DNA from: Chryseobacterium oranimense
GTDB taxonomy: Bacteria; Bacteroidota; Bacteroidia; Flavobacteriales; Weeksellaceae
Assembly: GCF_025244725.1 (NCBI RefSeq)
Contig: NZ_CP104203.1
Span: forward strand, 2,232,001-2,296,000
Length of the DNA: 64,000 bases
Direction: 5' to 3'
Made by a program: the position numbers and the translations under genes. Under the pieces are notes generated by a model that saw only the letters and a program-made list of their open reading frames with translations, was not told the origin of the DNA and did not search any database. Position 1 is the stretch's first letter, and the number at the start of each line of letters is the position of its first letter. Shown one piece after another: positions 54,788 through 64,000 of this stretch.

Positions 54788-57253
54788 ATGAAAAAAATCT
54801 ACTTTTTTGTGCTCTTTCTGGTACACTTATCTCTCATAGCCCAGATTGTCAACATTCCGGATCCGCAATTTAAGGCCAAACTACTTTCCGGGACGGCTAC
54901 CAATCATATCACGCAGAATCTTGCAGGCAACTGGATATCGATGGACCTCAATAACGATGGCGAAATACAGCTTTCTGAAGCCGCTAATATCAGAAATATA
55001 AACATCTACAGCTCCAATGGTAACTCATTCCCGATTTCCTCAATAGAAGGTGTAAAGTCTTTTACCAATCTGGAATATCTGGATGTATCCGACTGTCCGG
55101 GCATTCTTTCTGTAGATATCAGCGGGATGCAAACAGTAAAGCTGGCCAGCTTTACGAATAACGTTAATATGACTTCTGCTAATTTTACGGGATGTCCTTT
55201 ACTGGAAAATATTAATGTATCCAATTCTGCAATTGTCAACCTGGATATTTCCAATCTTCCGAAAATGAATATACTGACTTGTAACGGAGGGAAGCTACAA
55301 ACGATCAACTATGCCGGAAGCACAACGATGAAATATCTTCTGTGCAGTGATAATGAAATCTCCAGCATTGATGTAAGTTCGCTTGTAGATCTGTACAGCT
55401 TTAATATTACAGGAAATTTATTAACGAGCCTTGATGTAAGCAATCTGACGAAGCTTGAAACCCTGAACTGTCCGGCCAACCAGCTTACTTCGATCAATCT
55501 TCAGAACACTCCTAAATTAAAATACCTTGAAGCCAGCTTCAATAACCTTTCTACTTTAAATTTAAGCCAAAGCCCGGCTTTAAATTATCTGAGGATCATC
55601 AACAACCAGCTCACCAGTATCGATCTTTCCAATGTTCCTTTACTGCAGACGCTTTTCCTCAATAATAACCAGCTGACTTCTCTGGATATCAGCCATAACA
55701 CAATTTTGAACTCCTTTAATGCTCCCAATAACAATTTACAGAAGATATTAATGAAAAACGGCAGGAATACGAGCGGTCTCTATCAGAACAATCCCAATTT
55801 AAGCTATATCTGCTGTGATGATTCTGAAATTAATCAGACTATAGCTTACAATAATTCAAATGGTTATAATAATGTAACCGTAAATTCTTACTGTTCATTC
55901 ACTCCCGGCGGAACTTTCTATACCATCAAAGGAAATACCAAGTATGACCTTAACGGAAATGGCTGTGATCCGGCCGATCAGAATAAGGCATTTCAGAAAT
56001 TTAATATTACAGGAGGCGGAACTTCGGGAAGTGTTGTAAGTAGTAATTCAGGGGATTATTCCCTTCCGGTGCCGGCAGGCTCGCATACAGTGACCCCGGT
56101 TCTCGAAAACCCTTCATACTTCAGCATTTCGCCTGCGACTTTCACAGCTAATTTCCCGATGATGACAAGCCCGTTGACACAGAATTTCTGCATTACAGCT
56201 AACGGCTCACATCCGGATCTTGAAATTGTGATTATTCCACTGGATTCTGCAGTACCTGGATTCAATTCGGATTATAAAATTGTTTTCAAAAACAAAGGAA
56301 CAACCATGCAGTCCGGAACGGTTGGATTCAGCTATAATGACAGCATTATGGATTTTGTAAGCTCTACTGTAACTCCTGATGCTCAATCTACCGGAAGCCT
56401 TACGTGGAATTTCACAGGCCTTCTCCCTTTTGAAACAAGAGAAGTTAAGGTTAAATTCGAACTGAATACCCCAACCGATACCCCACCGGTAAATAACGGG
56501 GATGTCCTGCATTATACGGCACAGATCAACGGAGCTCTGGATGATACCCCAGCCGACAATACCTTTACACTGAACCAGACCGTCGTGAACTCTCTGGATC
56601 CGAATGACAAAACCTGTCTTGAAGGAACAATGATTGCACAGACCCTGGTAGGAGATTATGTTCATTACCTGATCCGGTTCGAAAATCAAGGAACTGCCAA
56701 CGCAAGAAACATTGTTGTTAAAGATGTAATTGATGCTTCAAAATTTGATATTTCTACGCTTACCCCTTTACATGCAAGCCATAGTTTTGTGACAAGAATA
56801 ACGGGAAGTACTACTGAATTCATTTTTGATAATATACAGCTTCCGTTTGACGATGCCAATAATGACGGCTATATTTCTTTCAAGATCAAAACAAAATCTA
56901 CATTGAACATGGGAGATGCATTCAGCAATACGGCCAGTATTTATTTTGACTATAATGCCCCGATCATTACCAACACTTACACCACAACGGTAAGAAATGT
57001 ACTGGCAGTTTCTGAAACCAAAACAGGTAGTGAAAATATAAGCATTTATCCGAATCCTGTACAGGATACTCTTTACATCAAATCCGGTGAGGAGATCATC
57101 AAAGCTGAAATTTATGATGCTTCCGGAAGAATCCTGAATACTACAGGTGTAAAAGCCAATTCTGTAAATGTGACCGAACTGGCTAAAGGGAATTACCTCA
57201 TCAAATTGTTTACAAAAGACAAAACGATGGTTCAGAAGTTCATTAAAAAATAA
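54788..57253 (+). CDS. Leucine-rich-repeat surface protein with T9SS sorting domain
   Basis: This 821-residue protein has a signal peptide ending LSLIAQ. Bacterial leucine-rich repeats run from about residue 60 to 335 (repeating pattern NLxxLDVSNLTKLETLNCPxN). A middle beta-sandwich region contains a short carboxypeptidase-regulatory-like segment near 375-430, and a DUF11/conserved-repeat-like domain (about 480-735) is followed by the C-terminal type A sorting domain (about 748-821, ISIYPNPVQDTLYI, ending MVQKFIKK). The last domain directs export by the type IX system. A surface adhesin or enzyme-docking role is likely. Confidence 0.88.
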   Translation: MKKIYFFVLFLVHLSLIAQIVNIPDPQFKAKLLSGTATNHITQNLAGNWISMDLNNDGEIQLSEAANIRNINIYSSNGNSFPISSIEGVKSFTNLEYLDVSDCPGILSVDISGMQTVKLASFTNNVNMTSANFTGCPLLENINVSNSAIVNLDISNLPKMNILTCNGGKLQTINYAGSTTMKYLLCSDNEISSIDVSSLVDLYSFNITGNLLTSLDVSNLTKLETLNCPANQLTSINLQNTPKLKYLEASFNNLSTLNLSQSPALNYLRIINNQLTSIDLSNVPLLQTLFLNNNQLTSLDISHNTILNSFNAPNNNLQKILMKNGRNTSGLYQNNPNLSYICCDDSEINQTIAYNNSNGYNNVTVNSYCSFTPGGTFYTIKGNTKYDLNGNGCDPADQNKAFQKFNITGGGTSGSVVSSNSGDYSLPVPAGSHTVTPVLENPSYFSISPATFTANFPMMTSPLTQNFCITANGSHPDLEIVIIPLDSAVPGFNSDYKIVFKNKGTTMQSGTVGFSYNDSIMDFVSSTVTPDAQSTGSLTWNFTGLLPFETREVKVKFELNTPTDTPPVNNGDVLHYTAQINGALDDTPADNTFTLNQTVVNSLDPNDKTCLEGTMIAQTLVGDYVHYLIRFENQGTANARNIVVKDVIDASKFDISTLTPLHASHSFVTRITGSTTEFIFDNIQLPFDDANNDGYISFKIKTKSTLNMGDAFSNTASIYFDYNAPIITNTYTTTVRNVLAVSETKTGSENISIYPNPVQDTLYIKSGEEIIKAEIYDASGRILNTTGVKANSVNVTELAKGNYLIKLFTKDKTMVQKFIKK

Positions 57254-57277
57254 ACTAATAACATGATTTATATCTGC

Positions 57278-57308
57278 AGGGCTGTAATTTTTTTACAGCT
57301 CTGTTTTT
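57278..57308 (+). terminator. Terminator of the LRR surface protein gene
   Basis: A 10-bp stem (57278-57287 with 57293-57302, one G-U pair) encloses a T-rich loop and is followed by GTTTTTA. It lies 24 bp past the stop. Confidence 0.8.
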
Positions 57309-57476
57309 ATGAATATCTAGCTGCAATAGAATATTTCAGGTTTATCCAATCTGGCTCAGTTAGATATTGCAACGAAAGCAGGAAAATCCGGTATAAGCAG
57401 ATTGACGATATCGATGAAAATTTAGTTAAAGGCAGGACCGTACTATAAATATCAGAAAGAGAGCGATAAAGTTTTT

Positions 57477-59192
57477 TTATGCCTCCGGCAGCCTGAAATA
57501 AAAAGTACTTCCCTGGTTCGGAGCACTTCTCACGCCTATCTCACCTTTTTGTTTTTCAATGAAGTTTTTAGAAATAGCCAAGCCTAGTCCGGTTCCATTC
57601 TGCTGTTCCCCCGGAACCTGAAAATACCGGTCAAAGATCTGGCGGTGGTATTTCTCATCGATCCCGCTTCCTGTATCGGTAATGCTGAACTGAATCATTG
57701 AATCCAGCTTTTCTACCATGATCTCAATATTTTCATCCTGGAAAGAATGTTTTACGGCGTTGGTCAGGAAATTATTAATTACCCAGACTGTTTTGTCAAA
57801 GTCTGCATTTACCCAATCATTGTCGCCTATAAGATATTCGGCATTGATTGGAATGTTTTTCTGTTCTGCCAGCTTTTCAACATTTTTTACGGCAGCCTGA
57901 ACCATTTCTTTTGGTGAACATTTTTCAATGGTCAGCCTGATATTTCCGGTTTCTACCTGTGAAAGATTAAGGAGTTCTCCGGTAATATTCAACAGTCTTT
58001 GGCCATCATCATTGATACTTTTCAGCAGCTCTTTCTGCTGGTCATTCAGAGCTCCGAACTTTTGGTTGCCGAGTAACTGAACGCCCATTTTTATAGCTGA
58101 TATCGGGGTTTTCAATTCATGCGAAATGGTAGCTATGAAATTGGTTTTGGCAAAATCCAGTTCTTTAAAAGGGGTAATATTTCTGAGGAGAATCACTTTC
58201 CCGATATATCTGATTTCTTTTTCACCCGTTTTTACAATATTGATGGGAATAATATCCTGCTCAAAATAGTTTTCTTTATTGTCCCGAACAATTTTAATGG
58301 GTTCTTTTACCGGATGATCGATATTTTTAAGCAGTTCGCGCATAAGATCATTATTGACAGCCACTTCATGAGCTGTCTTGCCTATGATTTCTTCCTTACG
58401 GAGATTGGTGATCTTTAATGCCTCATCGTTAATCATGTAGATAAAGTGATTTTCGTCCAGCCCGATCACAGCATCATGCATATTATTCACCAGCGTTTCA
58501 ATCCGTTTTTTATCCATCAGCTGTTTGGAAAGGCTGCTGCTTTCATATTCCTGAAGCTTTTCCGCCATGGTGTTAAAAGAATCCGCAAGGCTGTTAAATT
58601 CTTCGCTTCCCTTGAAATGTACCCTTTCGTTATAATTTTTAGCAGCAATCTGCCTGATACTGAATGTAAGCTGATTGATAGGCTCCGCAATGGTCTGGGG
58701 CAGATTAAAAAGAAGTATAAAGGCAATCAGAAAGCATACGGTTCCCAGACTGACGATCCAGAAAGTAGCATTTTCAGCGGTAATGATAGCGATATCACTT
58801 TTTCTTTCAATTCCTTTCATGTTCAGGGACATGATCCTGGCCAGATCTTCACGGATCAGTTTCTCCTTTTCCTGAGAAGGCTGCTTCAGATAGCTGCTGA
58901 AGTGAAGATTCAGGCTTTGGGTAGCTTCTTTCTCTCCGAATTCAGTCAGGTTTTTCTCCTGCAACTTGTTATTTTTCTGAAAATCCGAAACGGCGACCAG
59001 GCTGTCTGTAGTAATTTTATCGAGTGCAAGAAGCATATTTTTGGAAAATTCCAGACTGTTGTAGTTGGCTGTAAGAATCTTTTCAGTATCAGATTTCAGT
59101 TTATTGATATAGACGGATCCGATCACTGACATAAGAACGATCAGTAAAAATAGAAGACCTACGCCTAAGGTAAGTTTTGTTTTAAGTTTCAT
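57477..59192 (-). CDS. Sensor histidine kinase of the kdp operon (HAMP-PAS-HisKA)
   Basis: The 571-residue protein has membrane span one (about 8-28), a periplasmic helical sensor (30-140), span two (about 143-165), HAMP (165-217), PAS (about 230-340), HisKA with SHELKTP (His358) and an ATPase domain with NNFLTNAVKHS, DTGSGI and GTGLGLAI. It starts 5 bp after the KdpD-type gene, so the two are co-translated. In E. coli KdpD both parts are one protein; here the kinase is separate. The response regulator is not in the window. Confidence 0.9.
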   Translation of the reverse strand: MKLKTKLTLGVGLLFLLIVLMSVIGSVYINKLKSDTEKILTANYNSLEFSKNMLLALDKITTDSLVAVSDFQKNNKLQEKNLTEFGEKEATQSLNLHFSSYLKQPSQEKEKLIREDLARIMSLNMKGIERKSDIAIITAENATFWIVSLGTVCFLIAFILLFNLPQTIAEPINQLTFSIRQIAAKNYNERVHFKGSEEFNSLADSFNTMAEKLQEYESSSLSKQLMDKKRIETLVNNMHDAVIGLDENHFIYMINDEALKITNLRKEEIIGKTAHEVAVNNDLMRELLKNIDHPVKEPIKIVRDNKENYFEQDIIPINIVKTGEKEIRYIGKVILLRNITPFKELDFAKTNFIATISHELKTPISAIKMGVQLLGNQKFGALNDQQKELLKSINDDGQRLLNITGELLNLSQVETGNIRLTIEKCSPKEMVQAAVKNVEKLAEQKNIPINAEYLIGDNDWVNADFDKTVWVINNFLTNAVKHSFQDENIEIMVEKLDSMIQFSITDTGSGIDEKYHRQIFDRYFQVPGEQQNGTGLGLAISKNFIEKQKGEIGVRSAPNQGSTFYFRLPEA

Positions 59193-59197
59193 TATTT

Positions 59198-60307
59198 CTA
59201 AGATAAAATAATAATATCTATCTGCCTTTCATTCAGCCTGTTCATAAGTGTATAAATCCAGCTGTAGCCGGAAAGACGCTGCCAGAGCTTTGCGTGGGGC
59301 TTACCGATGCAGACTGTCGTGATATTATGGGCAATCACGTAGTCCAGAATTCCCTTGTGCACGCTGCTTTCTTTTACGCGGATCACTTTTGCACCCAATT
59401 CCTGTGCTAAATTAAAATTATTAATCAGATATCGCTGCTTGTCGAGGGCAATTTTTTCAGGATTCTCCGATGGCTTCTGTACATATAAAACAGTCCACGG
59501 ACTATTGTAATAACTTGCCAGACGGGCTGTTTTCCTGATGATATTTTTAGCAATTTTTTCATTACTGCTGATGCATGCAAGAAATTTAATTGGTTTAAAA
59601 TTTTCTGTTTTTATTTCCGTTTCCACCTTTCTTTCCACATGGGCTGCCACCTCTTTCAAAGCAAGTTCCCGAAGCTGAAGGATATGACCGCTTTGAAAAA
59701 AGTTGGTAAGTGCCGTCTGGATTTTTTCCTTTTTGTAGATCTTTCCTTCTTTCAGGCGGGTCAGCAGCTCATCGGCGGTAAGGTCTATATTAACTACCTC
59801 ATCGGCAAGGCCCAATATTTTATCCGGAACACGTTCCGCCACTTCTATTCCTGTGATATTCTTCACTTCTTCATTCAGGCTTTCAATATGCTGAATATTC
59901 ATGGCACTGATAACATTAATCCCACTATCCAGGATTTCCAGCACATCCTGCCATCTTTTTTTGTTTTTCGAGCCTTCTACATTGGTATGGGCCAATTCAT
60001 CCACGAGCACAACTTCAGGATGCTCGTTAATAATAGCCTGAACATCCATTTCTTCCAGGCTTTTGCCTTTATAGAAAACCGATCTTCTCGGTATTTCGGG
60101 AATTCCTTCTGTAAGAACTACCGTTTCTTCCCGGCCATGGGTTTCTATATATCCGATTTTAACGTCAATGCCGTTACGCAGCAGAGACTGTGCTTCCTGA
60201 AGCATCCGGAAAGTTTTTCCTACGCCTGCACTCATCCCGATATAGATCTTGAATTTTCCTTTGCGGGATTTCTGGATCAGTTCTAAAAAATGTTTTGCTG
60301 ATGACAT
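59198..60307 (-). CDS. kdpD: KdpD-type potassium sensor, N-terminal domain without kinase
   Basis: The 369-residue protein matches the N-terminal KdpD domain: Walker A GMSAGVGKT (24-32), Walker B LVDELAHTN, the NIQHIESL helix and VPDKI, followed by a universal-stress-protein-like fold (about 225-365, ending IDIIILS). The transmembrane and kinase parts of E. coli KdpD are absent and are replaced by the separate histidine kinase 5 bp downstream. It probably senses potassium or ATP in the cytoplasm and passes the signal to that kinase. Confidence 0.9.
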   Translation of the reverse strand: MSSAKHFLELIQKSRKGKFKIYIGMSAGVGKTFRMLQEAQSLLRNGIDVKIGYIETHGREETVVLTEGIPEIPRRSVFYKGKSLEEMDVQAIINEHPEVVLVDELAHTNVEGSKNKKRWQDVLEILDSGINVISAMNIQHIESLNEEVKNITGIEVAERVPDKILGLADEVVNIDLTADELLTRLKEGKIYKKEKIQTALTNFFQSGHILQLRELALKEVAAHVERKVETEIKTENFKPIKFLACISSNEKIAKNIIRKTARLASYYNSPWTVLYVQKPSENPEKIALDKQRYLINNFNLAQELGAKVIRVKESSVHKGILDYVIAHNITTVCIGKPHAKLWQRLSGYSWIYTLMNRLNERQIDIIILS

Positions 60308-60351
60308 TGATTTTTTGATTTATTTTTTACCATAAAGGACATATTTCTTTC

Positions 60352-60540
60352 TGAACCACCCCGTCAAAAATTCTTTGAATTTTTGCCACCCCTCCAAAGG
60401 AGGGGAATTTGATCCGACAAATTTTTATCAGTATGAGATCTCTAGTTTCTTAGAAACTTAAGTGAGCTTTTATCCTTAAACATTAGACTTTAGACTTTAA
60501 ATATTAAACCTTAAACTTAAAATAATTTAAGTGTTAAAAA
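60352..60540 (+). repeat. Dispersed double-hairpin repeat, family 1, copy 3 (long form)
   Basis: It has the same double-hairpin core as 774-842 plus the tail shared with 41283-41460: ACTTAAGTGA, ATCCTTAAACATTA, ATTAAACCTTAAACTT, and TTTAAGTGTTAAAAA. It occupies most of the gap between the porin and kdpD genes, inside an otherwise tightly packed kdp operon. Confidence 0.88.
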
Positions 60541-60583
60541 TTTTTGTGGCTTTTGAGGTTAATTATATTTTATTTTCCTCTTT

Positions 60584-61672
60584 CTAAAACCAAGCTGCCA
60601 GGCTTGTTGTAATGAAGAAATTTCCCTGCTTCATCTCATCATTTTTCACAAAAATGGCGTCTTTAGAAGTAAATCCTCTTGCTTCCGTTCGGAATACTAC
60701 ATTTTTCAGAATGGCGTAATCCACATTCAGGGAATATCCGAAGGTCTGGAAACCATTTTGAGTTTTGGTACTGATGATCACTCCATTTTTATCATTATAA
60801 TATTCCAGTCTTCCTGCCAGAGCCCATTTGCTGTCAAACTGGTATTTCATTAAGATATTTGGGGTGTACCAGATGTTATAGCTGCTGCTTCTTTTTTCTT
60901 TCTGCTCTGCCCCGATATCGAACCCAAGTAAAGCTGAAAATTGATCCGTCAGCTGGAAATTTCCGTAAAGGTCATGGAAATAGCGCATTCTTTTTTCATC
61001 TTTTGCTTTGTCGTTTCCGATGAATGAACTGCTGTTCAGGGTGATTTTTTCATTCGGCTTATAGGTCAGCTGGTGTCCGAATGAGATGCTTTGGTTTCCT
61101 TCCGGCTTTGCGATGCGCTGCCATCCGTTAAGGACGAGCCCGCTCAGAAACCACTTTCCATTGTCCGAGGTGTATGAAATTTTGGCTCCCGTCTCAAAAT
61201 AAGGTGAGTTTTCAGCAGCAAAACTTCTTGTCAGGTTCACGTTATCTTTTCCAATGGCACTTTCCCAGCCGATGTGTGAGGGCATAATTCCCACATCGAT
61301 CCACAAGTTTTTAGTTTTTGAAATTCTGATTCCTACATTCGCTTCATTCACATATCGTAATGCTTCCTGTTCTGCAGCCATATTGTCCTGCGCATAGGTT
61401 CCGGCCATTAAAGCTACATTGGCGCGGAGATTATCACTCTGATAATTGGCTTTTACCAGTCCTAAATTCAGATTGAGCTCATTATGTCTGTTGTAGGAGT
61501 ATAAAAAATTCTGACGGAGATGATTGGCAGGTTCATTAAAATCATAGGTGTAGAAAAGCTCTGCATAGGCAGAAAAAGTCACTTTATTTTCTGTTTTTAA
61601 TGAATCTGATGATTGTGCTTTCGGGAAAAAGATCCCGAATAATACGGCACTGGTAATAATATATTTTTTCAC
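60584..61672 (-). CDS. Outer-membrane porin of the kdp operon
   Basis: The 362-residue protein has a signal peptide ending FPKAQ and a beta-barrel pattern of alternating residues ending in aromatic LAAWF. It resembles the OmpL/BBP2-like porins often found after kdpC in Bacteroidota (ELFYTYDFNEPANHLRQN, IDVGIMPSHIGWES). It probably lets potassium or other small solutes across the outer membrane when the Kdp pump is induced. It starts 13 bp after kdpC. Confidence 0.85.
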   Translation of the reverse strand: MKKYIITSAVLFGIFFPKAQSSDSLKTENKVTFSAYAELFYTYDFNEPANHLRQNFLYSYNRHNELNLNLGLVKANYQSDNLRANVALMAGTYAQDNMAAEQEALRYVNEANVGIRISKTKNLWIDVGIMPSHIGWESAIGKDNVNLTRSFAAENSPYFETGAKISYTSDNGKWFLSGLVLNGWQRIAKPEGNQSISFGHQLTYKPNEKITLNSSSFIGNDKAKDEKRMRYFHDLYGNFQLTDQFSALLGFDIGAEQKEKRSSSYNIWYTPNILMKYQFDSKWALAGRLEYYNDKNGVIISTKTQNGFQTFGYSLNVDYAILKNVVFRTEARGFTSKDAIFVKNDEMKQGNFFITTSLAAWF

Positions 61673-61685
61673 GGTGATAGCTAGA

Positions 61686-62243
61686 TTATTTTAATTGATC
61701 CAAAGCAATATTAAGCTTCAGCACATTTACTTTTGAAGGTCCTAAAAGTCCCAAGAACGGTTTCTCTGTCTGGTTTTTGACTAAATATTTCAGTTTTTCC
61801 TCAGAGATATTTCTTACCTGTGCTATTTTCTTTATTTGATACAAAGCGCCTTCTTCAGAAATATCAGGATCCAGGCCGCTTCCGCTTGCAGTAACCAGTT
61901 CTACAGGAACTTTTGTATTTCCCATTCCCGGATGCTCCATTTTTAAAGTATCTATCCTTTTCTGTACGGTTTCCAGGTATTCTTCATTACTTGGTCCTTT
62001 ATTGCTTCCACCGCTTCCCGCTGCATTGTAATTAACGGATGAAGGACGTCCGTGGAAGTATTTTTCAGACTTAAATTCCTGTCCGATATTGGCGTAGAAT
62101 TTCTGTCCGTTTTGGGTAATCATCTCTGCATTTCCTTTTGTAGGCAATACTTTTGAACCCGCATATACGATAAGGAGATAAATTCCGGTGACAGCCAGCA
62201 TTACCAAAGTTAGTCTGAATGCTGTAACAATATGATTTTTCAT
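61686..62243 (-). CDS. kdpC: Potassium-transporting ATPase subunit C
   Basis: The 185-residue protein has one N-terminal membrane span (about 9-31) and the KdpC motifs FHGRPSSVNYNAAGSGGSNKGPS (read as adjacent blocks), VTASGSGLDPDIS and a closing GPSKVNVLKLN. It assembles with KdpA and KdpB and supports ATP-driven potassium uptake. It lies 11 bp after kdpB. Confidence 0.96.
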   Translation of the reverse strand: MKNHIVTAFRLTLVMLAVTGIYLLIVYAGSKVLPTKGNAEMITQNGQKFYANIGQEFKSEKYFHGRPSSVNYNAAGSGGSNKGPSNEEYLETVQKRIDTLKMEHPGMGNTKVPVELVTASGSGLDPDISEEGALYQIKKIAQVRNISEEKLKYLVKNQTEKPFLGLLGPSKVNVLKLNIALDQLK

Positions 62244-62254
62244 TTTTTAAAATT

Positions 62255-64000
62255 TTAATAGAATAAACTGATCAGTAAATCAATGATTTTGATGCCAATG
62301 AACGGAACAATAACACCGCCCACCCCATAAATTAAAAGGTTTCTTCTCAATAACGCACTGGCACCGATCGGCTTGTAAGCCACTCCTTTTAAAGCCAGCG
62401 GAATAAGGAATGGAATAATCACGGCATTGAAAATAACGGCTGATAATATGGCTGTTTCCGGGCTATGGAGATTCATGATATTCAGTTTCTGAAGTGATGG
62501 AATGAAGGTAATAAATAAGGCAGGAATAATCGCAAAATATTTGGCAACATCATTCGCAATACTGAAAGTCGTGAGGGTTCCGCGGGTCATCAGCAGCTGT
62601 TTTCCGATCTCCACAATCTCAATCAGTTTTGTAGGATCATTATCAAGATCCACCATGTTTCCGGCTTCTTTTGCGGCTTGTGTTCCGCTGTTCATCGCTA
62701 CACCTACATCGGCCTGGGCCAAAGCAGGGGCATCATTGGTCCCGTCGCCCATCATAGCAACCAGTTTTCCTTCCTGCTGTTCTTTTTTGATGTAGTTCAT
62801 TTTATCTTCAGGTTTAGCTTCGGCGATGAAGTCATCTACGCCTGCTTTTTCAGCAATGAATTTTGCAGTGAGAGGATTATCTCCGGTTACCATCACCGTC
62901 TTTACCCCCATTTTTCTCAGTCTCTGGAAACGTTCCTGAATTCCTGTTTTAATGATATCCTGAAGTTCGATGACACCCCAGACTTTTTCATTAACGCTTA
63001 CCACAAGAGGCGTTCCTCCGTTTTCAGAAATTCTGGTGACAGCATCCTGGGTTTCTTTCGGGAAGATATTCCCAGCTTTTTCAGTCAGTTTTTTTATGGT
63101 ATCATATGCTCCTTTTCTGATTCTTGTTTCCTCAAAATCGATTCCTGAAGTTCTTGTTTCTGCTGTAAAGTCTATGTAAACCGGATTTGAAACAATAAGA
63201 TCTTCTGATTTTAATTGGCTTAGTTCTATAATAGATTTTCCTTCCGGTGTTTCATCGGCTACTGAACTCAAGGCTGAAGCTTTGATAAAATCCGGGAGCC
63301 TGATTCCGTCCGCAGGGTGAAATTCCGTTGCTTTACGGTTTCCTATGGTGATGGTTCCTGTTTTATCGAGCAAGAGCACATCAATATCTCCTGCAGTTTC
63401 TACTGCTTTACCGCTTTTAGTAATTACGTTGGCTCTCAGGGCCCGGTCCATTCCGGCGATCCCGATTGCAGAAAGCAGACCTCCAATGGTTGTGGGAATC
63501 AAGCAAACGAAAAGTGATATAAATGCCGCAATGGTAATGGGTGTCTGCGCATAGTCTGCAAAAGGTTTTAGTGTGAGGGTAACAATAATAAACGTCAGGG
63601 TAAATCCTGCCAGAAGTATGGTTAATGCGATTTCATTAGGTGTTTTCTGTCTTGATGCTCCTTCTACAAGGGCAATCATTTTATCTAAAAAAGATTCTCC
63701 CGGTTTGGTGGTCACTTTTACTTTTATTCTGTCCGAAAGAACTTTTGTTCCTCCGGTTACAGAGCTTTTATCTCCTCCGGATTCACGGATTACGGGTGCA
63801 CTTTCTCCGGTGATCGCGGATTCATCAATAGTAGCCAGCCCTTCGATGATTTCTCCGTCCATAGGGATCTGATCTCCTGTTTCGCAAAGGAAAATATCTC
63901 CAAGCTTCATGTCCGCAGACTTTTTCAGGACAGTTTCTACCTGAAATCCGGGTTTGTTTTCCAGAACGACTTTCGCAGGAGTTTCCTCACGGGTTTTTCT
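62255..64000 (-). CDS. kdpB: Potassium-transporting ATPase ATP-binding subunit (5' end outside window)
   Basis: The frame is open to the right edge, so the N-terminal part is missing. Visible are the actuator motif [16 protein letters not shown], the phosphorylation site [12 protein letters not shown] (Asp codon near 63365), the nucleotide domain, and [20 protein letters not shown]. It is the P-type ATPase of the Kdp high-affinity potassium pump. The kdpA gene should lie just upstream, beyond the window. Confidence 0.96.
   Translation of the reverse strand, partial: RKTREETPAKVVLENKPGFQVETVLKKSADMKLGDIFLCETGDQIPMDGEIIEGLATIDESAITGESAPVIRESGGDKSSVTGGTKVLSDRIKVKVTTKPGESFLDKMIALVEGASRQKTPNEIALTILLAGFTLTFIIVTLTLKPFADYAQTPITIAAFISLFVCLIPTTIGGLLSAIGIAGMDRALRANVITKSGKAVETAGDIDVLLLDKTGTITIGNRKATEFHPADGIRLPDFIKASALSSVADETPEGKSIIELSQLKSEDLIVSNPVYIDFTAETRTSGIDFEETRIRKGAYDTIKKLTEKAGNIFPKETQDAVTRISENGGTPLVVSVNEKVWGVIELQDIIKTGIQERFQRLRKMGVKTVMVTGDNPLTAKFIAEKAGVDDFIAEAKPEDKMNYIKKEQQEGKLVAMMGDGTNDAPALAQADVGVAMNSGTQAAKEAGNMVDLDNDPTKLIEIVEIGKQLLMTRGTLTTFSIANDVAKYFAIIPALFITFIPSLQKLNIMNLHSPETAILSAVIFNAVIIPFLIPLALKGVAYKPIGASALLRRNLLIYGVGGVIVPFIGIKIIDLLISLFY

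Noticed and set aside
57263..57448. A 61-codon frame after the LRR surface protein
   Set aside because: It starts just before and reads through the terminator hairpin of the preceding gene and has no recognisable features.

Overview
The window looks like chromosome of a low-GC Bacteroidota bacterium, most likely a Chryseobacterium-like member of the Flavobacteriia/Weeksellaceae. Signs are a C-terminal type IX secretion sorting domain, SusC/SusD and Oar-type TonB receptors, a Bacteroidota-type kdp operon, tRNAs without encoded CCA, A-rich start regions without Shine-Dalgarno sequences, and TAnnTTTG -7 promoter elements. No prophage, insertion sequence, plasmid or CRISPR array is visible. The genus is inferred from gene content and style, not from a marker search.

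Layout. 0-7.9 kb: the end of a muramidase gene, a surface-glycan group (FkbM methyltransferase, flippase, two glycosyltransferases), aspartate ammonia-lyase and a cell-wall amidase lipoprotein. One glycosyltransferase begins at a TTG that abuts ten perfect CGGGTTT heptamers, a candidate phase-variation tract. 8.1-12.2 kb: a Ser-Pro-Arg tRNA operon and a second Pro-Arg tRNA operon with identical tRNA genes, enclosing an erythromycin-esterase-like gene and an ABC exporter. 12.2-21.9 kb: an accessory surface-protein region. Two paralogous membrane-bound AraC regulators bracket three secreted-protein genes. Next come two overlapping small HTH genes and three tandem paralogous secreted proteins that start with a VGINT-type motif. 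This is the least explained part of the window.

22-34.9 kb: Crp-type and AraC-type regulators and an MBL hydrolase, then a molybdenum cofactor block. moaA-moeA-moaC-mobA-moeB (+) converges on a seven-gene minus operon: TauE/SafE exporter, moaD, moaE, fdhD, a small protein, an FdhF/YdeP-like molybdoenzyme and a bestrophin. Cofactor synthesis, cofactor sulfuration and the enzyme that uses the cofactor are thus together. 35-41.2 kb: Dyp peroxidase, type II NADH dehydrogenase, a small membrane protein, an SH3-like secreted protein, prmA and an SDR dehydrogenase.

41.5-52 kb: a probable organophosphate-scavenging locus. SusC-SusD-calcineurin phosphoesterase form one operon and an Oar-like receptor plus glycerophosphodiesterase form another. 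Upstream of each receptor lies an array of four 11-bp-spaced direct repeats ending 21-22 bp before a TAnnTTTG element, an arrangement that strongly resembles a PHO box. 52.2-57.3 kb: ligA and a leucine-rich-repeat T9SS cargo protein. 57.5-64 kb: the kdp potassium operon (kdpB cut by the window edge, kdpC, a porin, a kinase-less KdpD and a separate histidine kinase). Two families of dispersed hairpin repeats lie between genes (774-842, 41283-41460, 60352-60540; and 40316-40393, 54322-54394, 54435-54551).
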